A stretch of DNA of 64,000 bases, taken from positions 186,001 to 250,000 of the forward strand of contig NZ_JBEWSZ010000001.1 of the NCBI RefSeq assembly GCF_040537815.1, given 5' to 3'. Every line of letters begins with the position of its first letter. Within the stretch, counting starts at the first letter, position 1. The translations under genes and the position numbers were made by a program. This stretch comes from Mesorhizobium shangrilense (GTDB taxonomy: Bacteria > Pseudomonadota > Alphaproteobacteria > Rhizobiales > Rhizobiaceae). Below, piece after piece: positions 18,337-26,929 of the stretch. Under the pieces are notes generated by a model. That model did no database searches. It was given only the letters and a program-made list of their open reading frames with translations, and was not told the DNA's origin.

Positions 18337-19089
18337 ATGAAAAAACTTGAAGGCAAAGTCGCAGTCATCACGGGCGGAAGCAGCGGGATCGGGTTGGCCA
18401 CCGCCAAGCGCTTCGTGGAGGAAGGTGCGCACGTCGTGATTACCGGGCGACGGGAGAAAGAGTTGAAGGAGGCTGCGGGTTTCATCATGAGAAACGTCAC
18501 GGCGGTCGTGGGTGACGTGTCGCTCTTGGGAGATCTGGATCGCCTCTATGCCGTCGTGAAGGAGAAACATGGTCACATCGACATTCTCTTCGCGAACGCG
18601 GGCGCGGGGACAATCGCACCGCTCGCGGTCGCCACTGAGGCACATTTTGATCAGACCTTCGATGTGAACGTGAAGGGTCTGTTCTTTACGGTGCAGAAGG
18701 CCCTTCCCCTGTTCAAAGACGGCGGTTCGATCATCCTGAACTCTTCAGTGTCGAACGTGTTGGGGCTTCCAGGGTTTAGTGCCTACGCCGCGAGTAAGGC
18801 GGCTGTACGCAACTTCGCGCGCGCTTGGACACTGGAGCTCAAAGACCGCAAAATCCGCGTCAATGCAATGAGTCCCGGAGCAATCGAGACGCCGGCCTTG
18901 GAGACAACGACTGGCCTTACCCCTGAGCAAGCCGAGCAAGCGGCCGCCCAGTTTGCGTCACAGATCCCAATGGGTCGCAGGGGCAAACCAGAGGAAATCG
19001 CGGCTGCCGTCACGTTCCTCGCCTCCGATGAAAGTTCTTTCATCACTGGCGTGGATCTCGCCGTCGACGGAGGCATGGCGCAGGTCTGA
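18337..19089 (+). CDS. Short-chain dehydrogenase/reductase (SDR), second of a tandem pair
   Basis: 250 aa. TGGSSGIG cofactor motif, FANAGAG, catalytic Ser in LNSSVSN and YAASK with Tyr/Lys. Begins 48 bp after the preceding paralogue. The DNA is visibly richer in A/T than the first copy while the protein pattern is the same, which suggests the two diverged in different backgrounds rather than by recent tandem duplication. Probably co-transcribed with the genes on both sides. Confidence 0.9.
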   Translation: MKKLEGKVAVITGGSSGIGLATAKRFVEEGAHVVITGRREKELKEAAGFIMRNVTAVVGDVSLLGDLDRLYAVVKEKHGHIDILFANAGAGTIAPLAVATEAHFDQTFDVNVKGLFFTVQKALPLFKDGGSIILNSSVSNVLGLPGFSAYAASKAAVRNFARAWTLELKDRKIRVNAMSPGAIETPALETTTGLTPEQAEQAAAQFASQIPMGRRGKPEEIAAAVTFLASDESSFITGVDLAVDGGMAQV

Positions 19090-19120
19090 CCCCGGCGTTA
19101 AAACAAGATCGGAGAGCATT

Positions 19121-19720
19121 GTGAGCTATTCAATTATCGGCTTCGGCAACATCGGCAAGGCCCTGGCCAAGACGTTTGCCCGTAAGGGCATCGAAGTATC
19201 CGTTGCAACCACGCGCGACCCGGAGAGCTTTGCATCCGCCGCGGCCGCGATCGGCCCCACGATCATTCCCAAAACACTGGCGGAAGCCGTCAAGGCGGAC
19301 ATCATCTTTTTGGCTGTTCGTTTCGAGTCGCACCCTGAGGTCGCGAAGGCGCTGCCCACCTGGCAGGGGAAGACCATCATCGATGTGACCAATGCCTACG
19401 GCGTGCCTCCTGAAAAACTGGGGGGACAGCCTTCTTCCAAGTTCGTTTCACAGGCATTTTCTGGTGCAAAACTAGTCAAGGGCTTCAACCATGTGGTCGC
19501 TACCGTCCTTGATCAGGACCCGGCCGTGCATGGTGGCAGGAGAGTCGTGTTCCTGGCGAGCGACGATGACGCTGCCGCAGCGGAGATTGGTGCGCTCGCG
19601 GAAAAGCTCGGCTTCTCGCCGATCAAACTTGGCGGGCTGTCGGAAGGTGGGCTGCTGGTCCAGGCGCGCGGAAATAGCTGGGGGCATCTGATCTTCAAGG
19701 ACCTGGTCAAGTTCGACTGA
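19121..19720 (+). CDS. NADPH-dependent F420 reductase-like NAD(P)-binding protein
   Basis: 199 aa. GTG start at 19121 with GGAGAG four bases upstream; the protein then opens directly with the Rossmann motif YSIIGFGNIGKALAKTF, as expected. IIFLAVRFESHPEVAKAL and VSQAFSGAKLVKGFNHV are typical of the ProC/F420-NADP reductase-like group. The frame can be opened further upstream only into the preceding SDR. Third gene of the LysR-linked cluster; it probably reduces a small carbonyl or imine compound with NADPH (inference). Confidence 0.85.
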   Translation: MSYSIIGFGNIGKALAKTFARKGIEVSVATTRDPESFASAAAAIGPTIIPKTLAEAVKADIIFLAVRFESHPEVAKALPTWQGKTIIDVTNAYGVPPEKLGGQPSSKFVSQAFSGAKLVKGFNHVVATVLDQDPAVHGGRRVVFLASDDDAAAAEIGALAEKLGFSPIKLGGLSEGGLLVQARGNSWGHLIFKDLVKFD

Positions 19721-19795
19721 TGAACACGACGTGCCAACCGGCAGGGCCACGATGCACGGAGCGCGATGCGATCCGTGCGAAATGGAGAAATTCCT

Positions 19796-20209
19796 ATGAG
19801 TATCGAGGAGAACATCCAGACCGTGAAGGACTTCTTCGCCGCGATCGGCCGCGGCGACAGGGAGGCTCTGCTGGCGCTGGTCGCCGAAGACATCGAGTGG
19901 ATCATTCCGGGCGAGGACTGGCCGCTGGCCGGAACGCGCCACGGACACGCCGGGCTGGCGGATTTGCTTGAGACGGCATCCAAGTCGATAGAAACGTCCA
20001 CGGAACCCCGGGAGTTCGTGGCGCAAGGAGACCGGGTCCTCGTGCTCGGCTTCGCGAAGGGGAAAGTCAAAGCCACGAATAAGACGTTCGAGGACAATTG
20101 GGTCTTCGCCATTACCGTTCGAGATGGCAGACTGACGAACATCCGGGAGTATGTCGACACGCAAGCGCTGGCCCGGGCTGCGCAGATGGACGCGTCCGGG
20201 CTGGCGTAG
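19796..20209 (+). CDS. SnoaL-like / NTF2-fold protein
   Basis: 137 aa. The pattern ENIQTVKDFFAAIGRGDREA ... DIEWIIPGEDWPLAGTRHGH ... REYVDTQALARA is that of ketosteroid-isomerase-like SnoaL proteins, which form a cone-shaped pocket used by small isomerases, cyclases or hydrolases. GGAGAAA before the ATG at 19796. Fourth gene of the redox cluster. No catalytic role can be read from the residues alone. Confidence 0.85.
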   Translation: MSIEENIQTVKDFFAAIGRGDREALLALVAEDIEWIIPGEDWPLAGTRHGHAGLADLLETASKSIETSTEPREFVAQGDRVLVLGFAKGKVKATNKTFEDNWVFAITVRDGRLTNIREYVDTQALARAAQMDASGLA

Positions 20210-20316
20210 CGCCGGCCATCTGCGGCCATCGGGTCGGGGTAGACTGTGGATCAGCCGTGGATTGCCCCCTCGCACGCCGCCCGCTCGTCGAATGCCTAAC
20301 CGTAAGGGAGATTCCG

Positions 20317-20949
20317 ATGTACGACCGATCCAAGCTATCCGAGTTGATCCGGTTCGCACGCATCGATGCCGGCTCCACCGTGATCGACGTTTACCCAGGC
20401 GACGGCGACTGGACCCGTCTCTTCTCCGACATCGTGGGACCCGAAGGACGGGTCTACAGCTTCGTGCCGGCCGAAGTCGCCGACTTCAAGAACGATCCGG
20501 TCGGCCGCATGCGGACACTCGCGAAGGAGCCGGGCCGAGAGAACGTCGAAGCCGTCTCAGCAGACCTCGTGGCGATGCCGGAGGTTACGCAGCCAGCGGA
20601 TGTCCTGTGGTTGCACCTGTTCTATCACGATCTCCACACCGCGCTGATCCAGGGCAGGGGCGCGACCGCGGGCCTCTTCAATCGAGCTGTCTACGAGCGG
20701 CTGAAGCCCGGTGGGTCCTACGTCATCGTCGACCACGCCGCCGCCGCCGGGGCAGGCACGGGCGATGCCCAGTCGCTGCATCGGATCGACCCTGCCTCCG
20801 TGCGCGAGGAGGTGGAGGCTGCCGGCTTCGTGCTGGACGCGGAAAGCACCATGCTCGCGAACAAGGATGATCCGCACTCGATCAAGGTGTTCGATCCCTC
20901 GATCAAGGGCGAGACCGATCGCTTCGCCTATCGATTTTTGAAGATCTGA
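20317..20949 (+). CDS. Class I SAM-dependent methyltransferase
   Basis: 210 aa. SAM-binding motif I VIDVYPGDGDWTRLF near residues 20-34 (Asp instead of the more usual Gly-rich loop) and a later LKPGGSYVIVDHAA block typical of class I methyltransferases. AAGGGAG before the ATG at 20317. Last gene of the LysR-linked cluster, 107 bp after the SnoaL-like gene. Related proteins are often exported, but no signal peptide is seen here. Substrate unknown. Confidence 0.82.
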   Translation: MYDRSKLSELIRFARIDAGSTVIDVYPGDGDWTRLFSDIVGPEGRVYSFVPAEVADFKNDPVGRMRTLAKEPGRENVEAVSADLVAMPEVTQPADVLWLHLFYHDLHTALIQGRGATAGLFNRAVYERLKPGGSYVIVDHAAAAGAGTGDAQSLHRIDPASVREEVEAAGFVLDAESTMLANKDDPHSIKVFDPSIKGETDRFAYRFLKI

Positions 20950-21276
20950 CATTGACCCATTCCCCAACGATGAGGTCGGCTCTTTTATGGGAGGCGGCTT
21001 TGACAAGCGCGATGACCGATTGTGGGTCGGTTTCGGAACGACAGCTTACCGCAGAAAGTTGATTGAAACCGGACGATCCACAACCAGCCCACAGCGGTCA
21101 ATCCGGGGCTCGGATGGCGACCTTTGATGCAAGGCGATTTTCCCTCGTCGCGACCCGCATCCGGGAGCCGCTTGCCGATGTGTTTCGCCAGTTGCTCGAC
21201 CTGGCTGCCCTGGCAGGCGGACGCTCGACTGCGCCAAGCCGCTCGTTTCAACCAGGTCGTCCGGACGAAGCCCGGA
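20950..21276. other. Intergenic region with a short repeat
   Basis: About 330 bp between the methyltransferase and the convergent nucleoside hydrolase. At 21065-21090 it contains a 26-bp stretch that recurs with two changes at 25081-25106 (core GAAACCGGACGATCC). Possible frames on the minus strand have no ribosome site and I do not believe them. Confidence 0.45.
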
Positions 21277-22251
21277 TCACGCCCTCTGCCTTGCAAGGCG
21301 CTCAAGCGCGTCGACGATCAGGTCGCAGAATTTGGGATGGTCGAGCTTCATCGCCACGGTGTGGCGGAAGTCGACCTGCTCGCTCGCCGTGCCGCCGAAA
21401 TGATGCATGCCGCCCATCTTCTCGAAATTGCAGACCGTCATGCCCTTGGTCCAGCGGCCGGCAATTTCGACGCGGATGTCGGCCTTCTCCGTGGTGAAGA
21501 CGGTCGGGTCGATCATCGCGGCGACGCAGCATGCGTCATGGACGGCAGGATACTCGATCTGCAGCAGGCCGCCATGCGTGGTCGCTATGAACTCCCAGAT
21601 ATCGAGGATGAACTTGGCGATCGGGCCGCCGACGGCGCGCACCCTGTTCTGCAGTTCGGGGGTGGCCAGCGCCTGGTGCGTGAGGTCGAGCCCCACCATG
21701 GTGACGTCCCAACCGGCGCGGAAAACGATGTCGGCGGCCTCCGGGTCGCTATAGACGTTGAACTCGGCCGGGGGCGTGATGTTGCCCCGCGTGAAGCTTC
21801 CGCCCATCGCGACCACCCGCTTCACCCGCTCGATGATGCGCGGCTCCTTGCGGATGGCGAGCGCGATGTTGGTGTACGGACCGACCGGCACGAGCGTGAC
21901 GGTCTTCGGCTCATGCGCCATGACGGTGTCGATGATGAAGTCGACGGCATGCCGCTTGTCGAGCTCGAACGAGGCGGGCGGCAGTACGGGGCCGTCGAGC
22001 CCGGTGTCGCCGTGGATCTCGACGGCCAGCACCTGATCGACAATGAGCGGGCCGGGAGAACCCTTCGCCACCGGCACCTTGATGCCATAGGCGGTGCATA
22101 CGGAGAGCGCATTGCGCGTGGTGTTCTCGACATTGTGGTTGCCCGAAACCGTGGTGATGCCGAGGAGATCGATCTTTGGATTGCCTGCCGCCAGCAGGAT
22201 GGCGATGGCGTCATCGTGGCCGGGGTCGCAGTCCAGGATGATTTTTTCCAC
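21277..22251 (-). CDS. Nucleoside hydrolase, second copy in the window
   Basis: 324 aa. Signature DCDPGHDDAIAILLA supplies the Ca2+-binding Asp residues; VSGNHNVENTTRNAL, LVPVGPYTNIALAI and VVAMGGSFTRG follow as in inosine/uridine-preferring hydrolases. The start is GTG at 22251 with GGGAGGTG upstream. The frame stays open another 600 bp upstream through an SRPBCC gene remnant, but that is accidental read-through. Same family as the gene at 14639, but only moderately similar, so probably a different nucleoside preference. No transporter beside it. Confidence 0.9.
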   Translation of the reverse strand: MEKIILDCDPGHDDAIAILLAAGNPKIDLLGITTVSGNHNVENTTRNALSVCTAYGIKVPVAKGSPGPLIVDQVLAVEIHGDTGLDGPVLPPASFELDKRHAVDFIIDTVMAHEPKTVTLVPVGPYTNIALAIRKEPRIIERVKRVVAMGGSFTRGNITPPAEFNVYSDPEAADIVFRAGWDVTMVGLDLTHQALATPELQNRVRAVGGPIAKFILDIWEFIATTHGGLLQIEYPAVHDACCVAAMIDPTVFTTEKADIRVEIAGRWTKGMTVCNFEKMGGMHHFGGTASEQVDFRHTVAMKLDHPKFCDLIVDALERLARQRA

Positions 22252-22537
22252 GGTGGCACCTCCCTTGTCGCCGAGCCTGTGGACAAGAGACCGCCGCGCC
22301 CGCGCAGTCAAGGTTCCGGTGCTCGACCTGGGCAGGCCAGCCGCTGCCTGCGTAGGCATGGTGGCACGGCCCGCAACGGTGGGTCGGCGGAACGTCCGTC
22401 CAACGATTGCCGCGGCAAATAGCCGACTACCGGCCCGGAGGCTGCCTGTCTGAGAAGCGCCCCTTGTCGGTCGTTCCCGACCGGCTTCTAGAAAGCAGTC
22501 GTCCGGCACGGTCAGTCCATGATGTGAAATCGACCCA

Positions 22538-22809
22538 GAAGTCTTTTGAAACCGCGTCCGCCAGATGGTCCAATATGGTTCCCCAGCCCCTCGTGTGACC
22601 TTCGACAATTGCCGTGGTCGGTAGACAAGGCTGAAGGCTCCGCCAGGGCGCAGGTCAGAGCTTGCCTCGCAATTGACCGTACGCGGGAAGGGGCTCATCC
22701 ACCGAACCATCAAATCGGGTTTGGTCCACAGGTCGAAGATCTGCTCCGCCCCGGCCCGCACCCGGCGGCGTATCCGCACGGTCGCGGCCGTCGTGTCACC
22801 GCGAAGCAT
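22538..22809 (-). pseudogene. Internally deleted copy of the SRPBCC gene found at 29898-30347
   Basis: The N-terminal part (RRRVRAGAEQIFDLWTKPDL) is nearly identical to the intact gene. About 170 bp of the middle, matching roughly 29989-30161 of the parent, is missing, and the C-terminal part follows out of frame. The stop codon is also lost. DNA similarity continues to about 22826, where the overlapping ArsR gene of the parent begins to be cut off. A clear duplication scar, not a functional gene. Confidence 0.88.
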
Positions 22810-22866
22810 GCTTGCGATCCTTTGGCCCAATCGTCGCGGCTGCCGAAAGCACTCTTCGATTGCCAA

Positions 22867-23691
22867 CTACTTCACAGAGATCGCCAGGATATTTGGATGG
22901 TAAGTGTCCATCGTCGCGCCGTTGCGGTCTTCGTCGAAAAGAGATTTCGAGCCAAAGCTGGCGCGGATGCCAATCAGGAATTTGCTGGTATCGATGTCGT
23001 TGGACTCGATGGACAAGCGGTCGAATTGGTATCGCCCGAATACCGACCAGGGCGTGGTGTCGAACCGGTACATCGCCTGCACGGACATGCCGACAGTATC
23101 GAAGCTCACGGATCCGGCGTCCGTCACGTTATAGGCAATTTCGGCATCGAGCCGCAGGTTCTTCTGCACGAAGTAGCGTGCAACCCCACGCACGCCCCAT
23201 TCGTCAAGATCGTCGGTGAAATCGCCGACGTGGTCCTTGCCGTAATAGGCCTGGCCGTAAAGGGTAAGATTGCCGAAATAGAGCTGCGCCTCGGGTCCGC
23301 CAGCGTAATCATAGACCCCGTCGATATTGCCGCCGAAATCTTTTATGGACGCGAACAGGCCGGCTGCGAAGAGGTTTGGATCGCGGTAGTATGCGTGGAC
23401 GGCGCCGCCAATCCCGTCGGTGCGATTGAAGCGATCCCAGACGCGATCGTAGGTTCCGTCGATCTGGATATTCCAGCGTTGCGCAAACGGAATATTGACG
23501 CGTGCCGTGCCGCCCCCTGTCCGAAGCGTGTCGCCTTCGTCAGAGAATTTGAGCCCGCCTAGATAAATTTCCCCATAGCCGGAAATCTGCGGCTTCATAA
23601 TTGGAGCTTCTGTAGTCGCCTGCACAGCATCGGCTGCCAAAGCAGAAGTCGTCACTGAAAATGAAATTGCTGCAATCAGAAAACGATGCAT
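22867..23691 (-). CDS. Outer-membrane beta-barrel protein
   Basis: 274 aa. Signal peptide HRFLIAAISFSVTTSALAAD with cleavage about residue 20. The mature part is rich in alternating aromatic and polar strands (GYGEIYLGGLKF, AQLYFGNLTLYGQAYYG, GVARYFVQKNLRLDAEIAYN), as in porin-like barrels, but the C-terminus NILAISVK lacks the usual terminal Phe. GGGGA precedes ATG 23691. The pore or receptor function is unknown. Preceded by an A/T-rich 350-bp region shared with the divergent AraC gene. Confidence 0.75.
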   Translation of the reverse strand: MHRFLIAAISFSVTTSALAADAVQATTEAPIMKPQISGYGEIYLGGLKFSDEGDTLRTGGGTARVNIPFAQRWNIQIDGTYDRVWDRFNRTDGIGGAVHAYYRDPNLFAAGLFASIKDFGGNIDGVYDYAGGPEAQLYFGNLTLYGQAYYGKDHVGDFTDDLDEWGVRGVARYFVQKNLRLDAEIAYNVTDAGSVSFDTVGMSVQAMYRFDTTPWSVFGRYQFDRLSIESNDIDTSKFLIGIRASFGSKSLFDEDRNGATMDTYHPNILAISVK

Positions 23692-24044
23692 GAAGTCCCC
23701 ATTCGACATTCCGCGGGACGATAGATGCGAACGTCGCTTCCATCTCATCAAAAGTGTCAAATTTCATAGTCAAATCTCATACTTCTCACGATCGCTACAG
23801 CCGGCATTGACCAATGAGGCCAAAATAAAACTGCGGCTTGTCGCGCCGGGCAGGCTGTACTGCGCAGGCGAGAGATTGGCGAAATTAGATTCGCAAGTTG
23901 AGCGGCCTCTGCAATTTTGCTAGCTTGCCTGTAGAACTTGCTCAGGTTCGGCAACAATCTCGAGAAAAGATTTCAGCAATCATGAAGATCCGATTTCACC
24001 TTTCGGTCGTCGCTGACCGCACGTCTGCCGTCTCTGTGTAATCC
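23692..24044. other. A/T-rich intergenic region between divergent genes
   Basis: About 350 bp, clearly richer in A/T than its surroundings, holding the promoters of the leftward outer-membrane gene and the rightward AraC gene. I see no clear palindrome. The base composition suggests acquired or promoter-dense DNA. Confidence 0.5.
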
Positions 24045-25019
24045 GTGGAGAGGATTGTCTACAGATCGGATGATCTCATCGGCGACGAAGCATTGCGCAA
24101 GGAGCAATGGATTTCCTCGCTCTCGTCGGGCTATGTCCATCTACAAGCCGATCCTGTCGCCGAGACTTCATTTGAGGGTGAACTGAGAATTGCCCGAACC
24201 GGTGAGGTATCAGTCGGTACCATTCGCGGCACGGTGAAATCGATATCGCGAACCGCCGATGATATTGCCGCGCAGAACACCAACAATGTCGTGTTGCTCT
24301 CGAATGCGGGGGAATCCACGGTCTGCGTTGATCAGTCCGGCCGTTCTGTAGAGCTCCAGCCCGGAGGCGCCGTGCTCATCGAACAGTGCGAACCATCCTT
24401 GATAAGGGTGGCTGGCGGCAGATGTGACCTCATGGCCGTGCAGACTGGGCGCGAGCGCATCCGTCAACGGTGCGCCAACGTCGAAGATCGCTTGATGAAA
24501 CCAGTGCCAGGTCCGTCGATGTCGAGTGTGTTGCTGCGCGCTTACGTGGATGTCCTGATCGAACAGCAGTCCGCCTCTCCGCTTATCAGGCATTTCGCAC
24601 CGGAACACATTGCCGATCTCATCGCGGCCGCCGTGTCCATGGAGTGCGCTTCTCTCGAAAAGGACACGGCCCGCTTTGGAGCCTCGAGCAGGGGGCGTCT
24701 GCTGTCCGCCCTCAGCTTCATCGCCCAGCGTCTGGACGATCCGCACCTGGGTGAAGAGGCCATTGCCACCCATGTCTGTGTATCGACGAGCCAGTTGCGA
24801 AAGGACTTCGAGCGGGCAGGTCTGGGCATCGCAGGTTATATCCGCGAGCAGAGGCTGGATAGAGCCATGACCATGCTGCGTGACGGGGCCTTTCGGCAGC
24901 ATCGCATCATCGACATAGCGTTTGCATGCGGGTTTCGTAACCTCGTGACGTTCAACCGCGTATTCCGCAATGCCTATGCCATGACACCTTCCGACCTGAG
25001 GCAGGACGTCCATTCCTGA
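24045..25019 (+). CDS. AraC-family transcriptional regulator (AraC-binding-like N-terminus)
   Basis: 324 aa. The C-terminal double helix-turn-helix is evident (ATHVCVSTSQLRKDFERAGL, IIDIAFACGFRNLVTFNRVF, YAMTPSDLRQ). The N-terminal 180 residues look like the cupin-type domain of AraC_binding_2 regulators. Starts at GTG 24045 without a convincing ribosome site, and no ATG is nearby in frame, so the start is uncertain. Divergent from the outer-membrane protein gene, which is the likely target. Confidence 0.82.
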   Translation: MERIVYRSDDLIGDEALRKEQWISSLSSGYVHLQADPVAETSFEGELRIARTGEVSVGTIRGTVKSISRTADDIAAQNTNNVVLLSNAGESTVCVDQSGRSVELQPGGAVLIEQCEPSLIRVAGGRCDLMAVQTGRERIRQRCANVEDRLMKPVPGPSMSSVLLRAYVDVLIEQQSASPLIRHFAPEHIADLIAAAVSMECASLEKDTARFGASSRGRLLSALSFIAQRLDDPHLGEEAIATHVCVSTSQLRKDFERAGLGIAGYIREQRLDRAMTMLRDGAFRQHRIIDIAFACGFRNLVTFNRVFRNAYAMTPSDLRQDVHS

Positions 25020-25134
25020 CGGCCTCGACGTGCACTCAAGGCCAGATACAAAACGGCCGCTTTAGGTACATATCGCTCCAGAAACCGGACGATCCGCAAC
25101 CGGCCCCAATCAGGGCGTTCTGGGTCGCCCCGGC

Positions 25135-25185
25135 GAAGCCCGACAGCATGTTGATTGCCCGGTTCTTGTGCGTCGTGTTGCGGAC
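25135..25185 (-). repeat. 51-bp scrap of the membrane-protein gene at 32894-33388
   Basis: Identical to 33236-33286 except for one base (ATTG versus ATGG). The source lies inside the coding sequence of the membrane protein downstream of the GreA-like gene. Here it is fused directly to a LysR fragment, so it marks a rearrangement joint. Confidence 0.9.
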
Positions 25186-25186
25186 C

Positions 25187-25532
25187 GAGCGACCTCGCCG
25201 CCCACCGTTGCATCGGCTGGCGCCGCGCGCCGAGGGTGCAGCCCTATCGCTGGGAATTCACGGAAGCCGGCAAGGATTTCAGTGTCACCGTGCCGCCGCA
25301 CATCACCACCAACGACATGGCGCTGATGATCAAGCTGGCGATAGCCGGCGCCGGCATCGCCTTCGGCATGGAAGAGAGCTTTCGCACGCCGCTCGAGCGC
25401 GGCGACCTCGTGCCCGTGCTGGAAGACTATCGCCCATACTTTGCCGGCTTCTATCTCTACTATCCAAGCCGCCGCAACATCGCGCCCAAGCTGAGAGCGC
25501 TGATCGACCATGTGCAGCGGTTCAGGGGATAG
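25187..25532 (+). pseudogene. LysR-family regulator, C-terminal fragment
   Basis: About 115 codons of a LysR effector-binding domain in one open frame: AHRCIGWRRA, YRWEFTEAGKDFSVTVP, IAGAGIAFGMEESFR, then a normal end at VQRFRG and stop. The helix-turn-helix and first half of the effector domain are missing; the sequence before 25187 is unrelated (the 51-bp scrap). No ribosome site or plausible start. A truncated remnant. Confidence 0.88.
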
Positions 25533-25708
25533 TCGGGGGCGGCGTCCCAGTCGGGAGCCATCGCCATAGTCGGCGCGTCCTAGCCCTGCAAGTTCGAAGC
25601 GACACCGTTGTCGCCTACCCGGGCACTGTGCACTGATGGTCTCATCGGTATCGGCGTGCGGCGAATCTGTGCTAAGCCGCCGCCCAACCAATTAAAAGGA
25701 CGACATCC

Positions 25709-25942
25709 GTGAGCGAACTGACAGTGGCCGAGGCGACCGAAAATATCTATGCCTCGCTCCGGGCGGACAATGCCGACATCGACGCACATATAGCGTCGCT
25801 CAAGGCAGCGCTGACCCGAGAGGGGATGAAACAGGCGGTGTTCGATCCGACCAAACTGGTGCAGAACAACCGCTCGGGCCGCAAGTTGATGCAGGCTTAT
25901 TTTCGGCAGCGCGGCGTGAGCGTGACGTTTTCGGGCCAGTAG
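25709..25942 (+). CDS. Small conserved-looking protein, unknown function
   Basis: 77 aa, soluble, charged, with two predicted helices (ELTVAEATENIYASLRADNA, IDAHIASLKAALTREG) and a basic tail NNRSGRKLMQAYFRQRGV. GTG start with AAAGGACG six bases upstream, a good site. The composition is protein-like and differs from shadow frames. I do not recognise the family. Could bind nucleic acid or act as a small adaptor, but there is no direct evidence. Confidence 0.6.
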   Translation: MSELTVAEATENIYASLRADNADIDAHIASLKAALTREGMKQAVFDPTKLVQNNRSGRKLMQAYFRQRGVSVTFSGQ

Positions 25943-25964
25943 AACCCCGCGCGGGCGAACGTAC

Positions 25965-26198
25965 CTACGCGGCGCGCCGTTGAGCGAAGTGGGGACCCGA
26001 ACGGGCTCGACGAGGGTCGACGGCAGTCACGATGCTGTGGTGGTGATCGCAGTAGACGCGATCCGTCGAAGTTGGCCCGGCACAAAAACGGTAACCGCCG
26101 GGTACTGATGGGTCTTCGCTCACCGGGAAGCGGCACTGATAGACGCCTAGCTGAATAAGTGGGACGTCTCTCGAAGTCAGTCTGATATTTTCAGGCAT
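25965..26198 (-). CDS. Small protein resembling the C-terminal domain of GcrA
   Basis: 77 aa. The central part has the spacing of Cys, Pro, Phe/Trp and His residues seen at the end of GcrA cell-cycle regulators: CRFPVSEDP, YRFCAGP, VYCDHHHSIV. In GcrA this part binds sigma-70; the N-terminal DNA-binding part is absent here. A CAGGA site lies upstream of the ATG at 26198. May be a stand-alone RNA-polymerase-binding factor or a phage/plasmid-type remnant; the family assignment is by eye. Confidence 0.55.
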   Translation of the reverse strand: MPENIRLTSRDVPLIQLGVYQCRFPVSEDPSVPGGYRFCAGPTSTDRVYCDHHHSIVTAVDPRRARSGPHFAQRRAA

Positions 26199-26929
26199 GA
26201 TGGTTTTCAGGTTCCTGGTTCATAAGCCGATGCCGGCTGACGGCCGCGGCGCGACCGCGCCGAAGCGAGCTTCTTTCGTTTTGAAAGGCTGGATCACCAT
26301 ATGGTGTTGGTCGCAGCATCAATGAAGCCCGAGGCCCTGCCATAAGAAGCCAATAGTTTGCGACTTAAGGCCACACCTGCGCGAGCAAGAACGTACAGGC
26401 AAGTGTCACCGTAGGCTACCTCGGCATCAGCCCTGTCGGGGTTTGTCGGCGGGGTGTAGCGGCTTTGTGAGGCCCCTAACAGGCGCCCATGCCGTTCACG
26501 CTCAGCACCGTGATAGAAGGGCTCTCGCCCCAAAACCCAAATCGCTCCGAAAGGCGGGGTTCGACCCAACGGTGACCTTGTCCATTGTTCGTGTTGCGAA
26601 TGGCAGCAATGCGCCTCAACCTGGACGTAGTGACCAACTTTGCGGTTTCCGCAAAGCAGACATCTAAGGCGACCACTGGAGGTCCCTGCTACGCCAGGAG
26701 GAGCTATGTGGACAGGGACGGGTTGGGTGGTCGGTGGCAGCGCCTCGTCCAAGTCAAGGTCGGCACGCAAAGGGTATCATGCAACGGTCAGAGCGCAGCG
26801 TCATCAAGCGCAGGCAGTCAGCTGTGTTCGGTATGCTGTTGATTCAGTAGTGTCGACAGGGCCGTGATGATCTGAGGCTGGAAGAAGGGCTTGGTGATCA
26901 TGACGCTCTCCGGAACACCGCGCGAGTCC
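26199..26929. other. 730-bp stretch without a supported gene
   Basis: Several short frames cross here on both strands but none has a ribosome site plus protein-like composition. The sequence has lower G+C than its flanks and reads like degraded DNA. No inverted repeats suggesting an insertion sequence were found by eye. Confidence 0.5.

Noticed and set aside
17329..18645. 438-codon minus-strand frame
   Set aside because: Antisense of the two SDR genes, which carry complete catalytic motifs.
20985..21305. 106-codon minus-strand frame
   Set aside because: Basic, low-complexity composition and no ribosome site; crosses the repeat at 21065.
21124..22422. 432-codon plus-strand frame
   Set aside because: Antisense to the second nucleoside hydrolase; no protein pattern.
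22252..22866. 200-residue N-terminal extension of the nucleoside hydrolase
   Set aside because: The frame happens to run through the SRPBCC remnant; the true start is the GTG at 22251 with its own ribosome site.
26294..26770. 158-codon minus-strand frame
   Set aside because: No ribosome site, no recognisable fold; several equally long frames overlap it.
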